Below, one piece after another: positions 63,564 to 64,000 of a DNA stretch of 64,000 nt (positions are counted from its first letter, which is position 1; every line of letters begins with the position of its first letter). The stretch is from Oceanisphaera marina (GTDB lineage: Bacteria > Pseudomonadota > Gammaproteobacteria > Enterobacterales > Aeromonadaceae): contig NZ_BMKE01000001.1 in assembly GCF_014643915.1 (NCBI RefSeq), forward strand, positions 186,001 through 250,000, read 5' to 3'. The position numbers and the translations under genes were made by a program. Under the pieces are notes generated by a model. The model made no database searches. It was not told the DNA's origin and saw nothing but the letters and a program-made list of their open reading frames with translations.

Positions 63564-64000
63564 AACATGCCCTTCTGCTGCTGATAGTGGCAACAGGCTT
63601 GAATAAAACCATCAAACAAGGCGCGAGACAGCGGGTTCTCTCGACTCTGCCATTCTGGATGCCACTGTACTCCCAGAGCAAACGGATGCTCGGCAAAGCT
63701 GATGGCCTCCACCAGCCCATCTGCAGCGATAGCATCGGTACGTACCCCGGCACCCAATAGATGCGCGCCCTGGGTATGCAAGGAATTGACCCAGAGCTCC
63801 TGAGATCCGGCCAGCTGACTTAACACGCCATTTTCAGTCGGTGTAATAGAGTGGGCGGGTCCGTATTGCCGGTCGATGGGCTGAGATTCATCTTCTCTGT
63901 GCTCATCAAACAAGCCGGTTTCATGCAGGCGCGGATACAAGCTGCCGCCACTGGCCACCACCATTTCCTGAAAGCCACGACAAATACCCAATAAAGGCAA
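63560..64000 (-). CDS. puuD: Gamma-glutamyl-GABA hydrolase PuuD, C-terminal part
   Basis: Partial: 146 residues are inside the window and the N-terminal part lies beyond base 64000. The class I glutamine amidotransferase-type nucleophile motif GICRGFQEMVVASGG and the His-Glu dyad ALGVQWHPEWQ mark the hydrolase that releases GABA from gamma-glutamyl-GABA. NSLHTQGAHLLGAGV is the conserved middle part. The stop codon overlaps the puuR start. puuA (glutamate-putrescine ligase) would be expected just to the right of the window. Confidence 0.93.
   Translation of the reverse strand: MPLLGICRGFQEMVVASGGSLYPRLHETGLFDEHREDESQPIDRQYGPAHSITPTENGVLSQLAGSQELWVNSLHTQGAHLLGAGVRTDAIAADGLVEAISFAEHPFALGVQWHPEWQSRENPLSRALFDGFIQACCHYQQQKGML

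Overview
The window looks like chromosomal DNA of a marine or brackish-water gammaproteobacterium. The gene content (TonB1-type heme uptake locus, ettA, hupA, a pabA-astC-astA-astD cluster, zapE, puu genes, copA/cueR) and the moderately GC-rich, strongly codon-biased genes suggest an Aeromonadales-like organism (Oceanimonas/Oceanisphaera/Zobellella type). That placement is an inference from reading proteins; no database search was made. No rRNA, tRNA, CRISPR array, prophage or plasmid backbone was seen.

Layout. 0-2.5 kb: end of an SMR efflux pump, a glycerophosphodiesterase and the RNA helicase RhlE. 2.5-4.9 kb: a repeat-rich gap, then a BenE-type transporter behind a CBS-domain protein. 5.0-12.6 kb: a complete iron-regulated heme system, with receptor-hutX-hutZ reading left and tonB-exbB-exbD-hutBCD reading right from a shared Fur-type control region. 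12.8-25.9 kb: an orphan BMP-family binding protein, EttA, an LprI-like protein, AzlCD, a 2-oxoglutarate dioxygenase with a divergent LysR regulator and an Na+/H+ antiporter, DUF4202, flavohemoglobin under FNR/NsrR-like sites, a CitE-like lyase, a glutaredoxin, an entericidin and ChrA.

25.9-35.8 kb is the accessory part. A group II intron whose reverse transcriptase carries two compensating frameshifts abuts chrA. It is followed by an AT-rich stretch, a MocR regulator and a TRAP transporter operon (dctP, fused dctQM, a GlcG/HbpS-like protein, iclR) divergent from a GMC oxidoreductase that is frameshifted and has lost a Rossmann glycine. This reads as an acquired catabolic island that has started to decay.

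36-41.7 kb: metal homeostasis, with copA, cueR, copZ (two CueR-type promoters with 19-bp spacers) and zntR around an NCS2 permease. 41.7-46.7 kb: purH and purD separated by a palindromic repeat, a COG4315 protein, a short CbiX-like protein with an unrecognised partner, and hupA. 47-52.8 kb: a GarR-like dehydrogenase and arginine succinyltransferase genes with pabA. 53-59.7 kb: an HTH regulator, zapE, DUF2750, pncA-pncB, phhA-phhB and a YbaY/MliC/META-like lipoprotein. 59.9-64 kb: puuC, puuB, puuR and the end of puuD for putrescine breakdown.

The most interesting unexplained signal is a G-rich heptamer array (AATAGGG) present three times, always with the G-rich strand in the sense of the upstream gene and twice starting exactly at its stop codon. 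Other points of note are the roughly 100-bp palindromic intergenic repeats, the alternative hairpins in the purH leader, the intron placed next to an AT hairpin, and the uncharacterised dioxygenase-LysR-antiporter neighbourhood.
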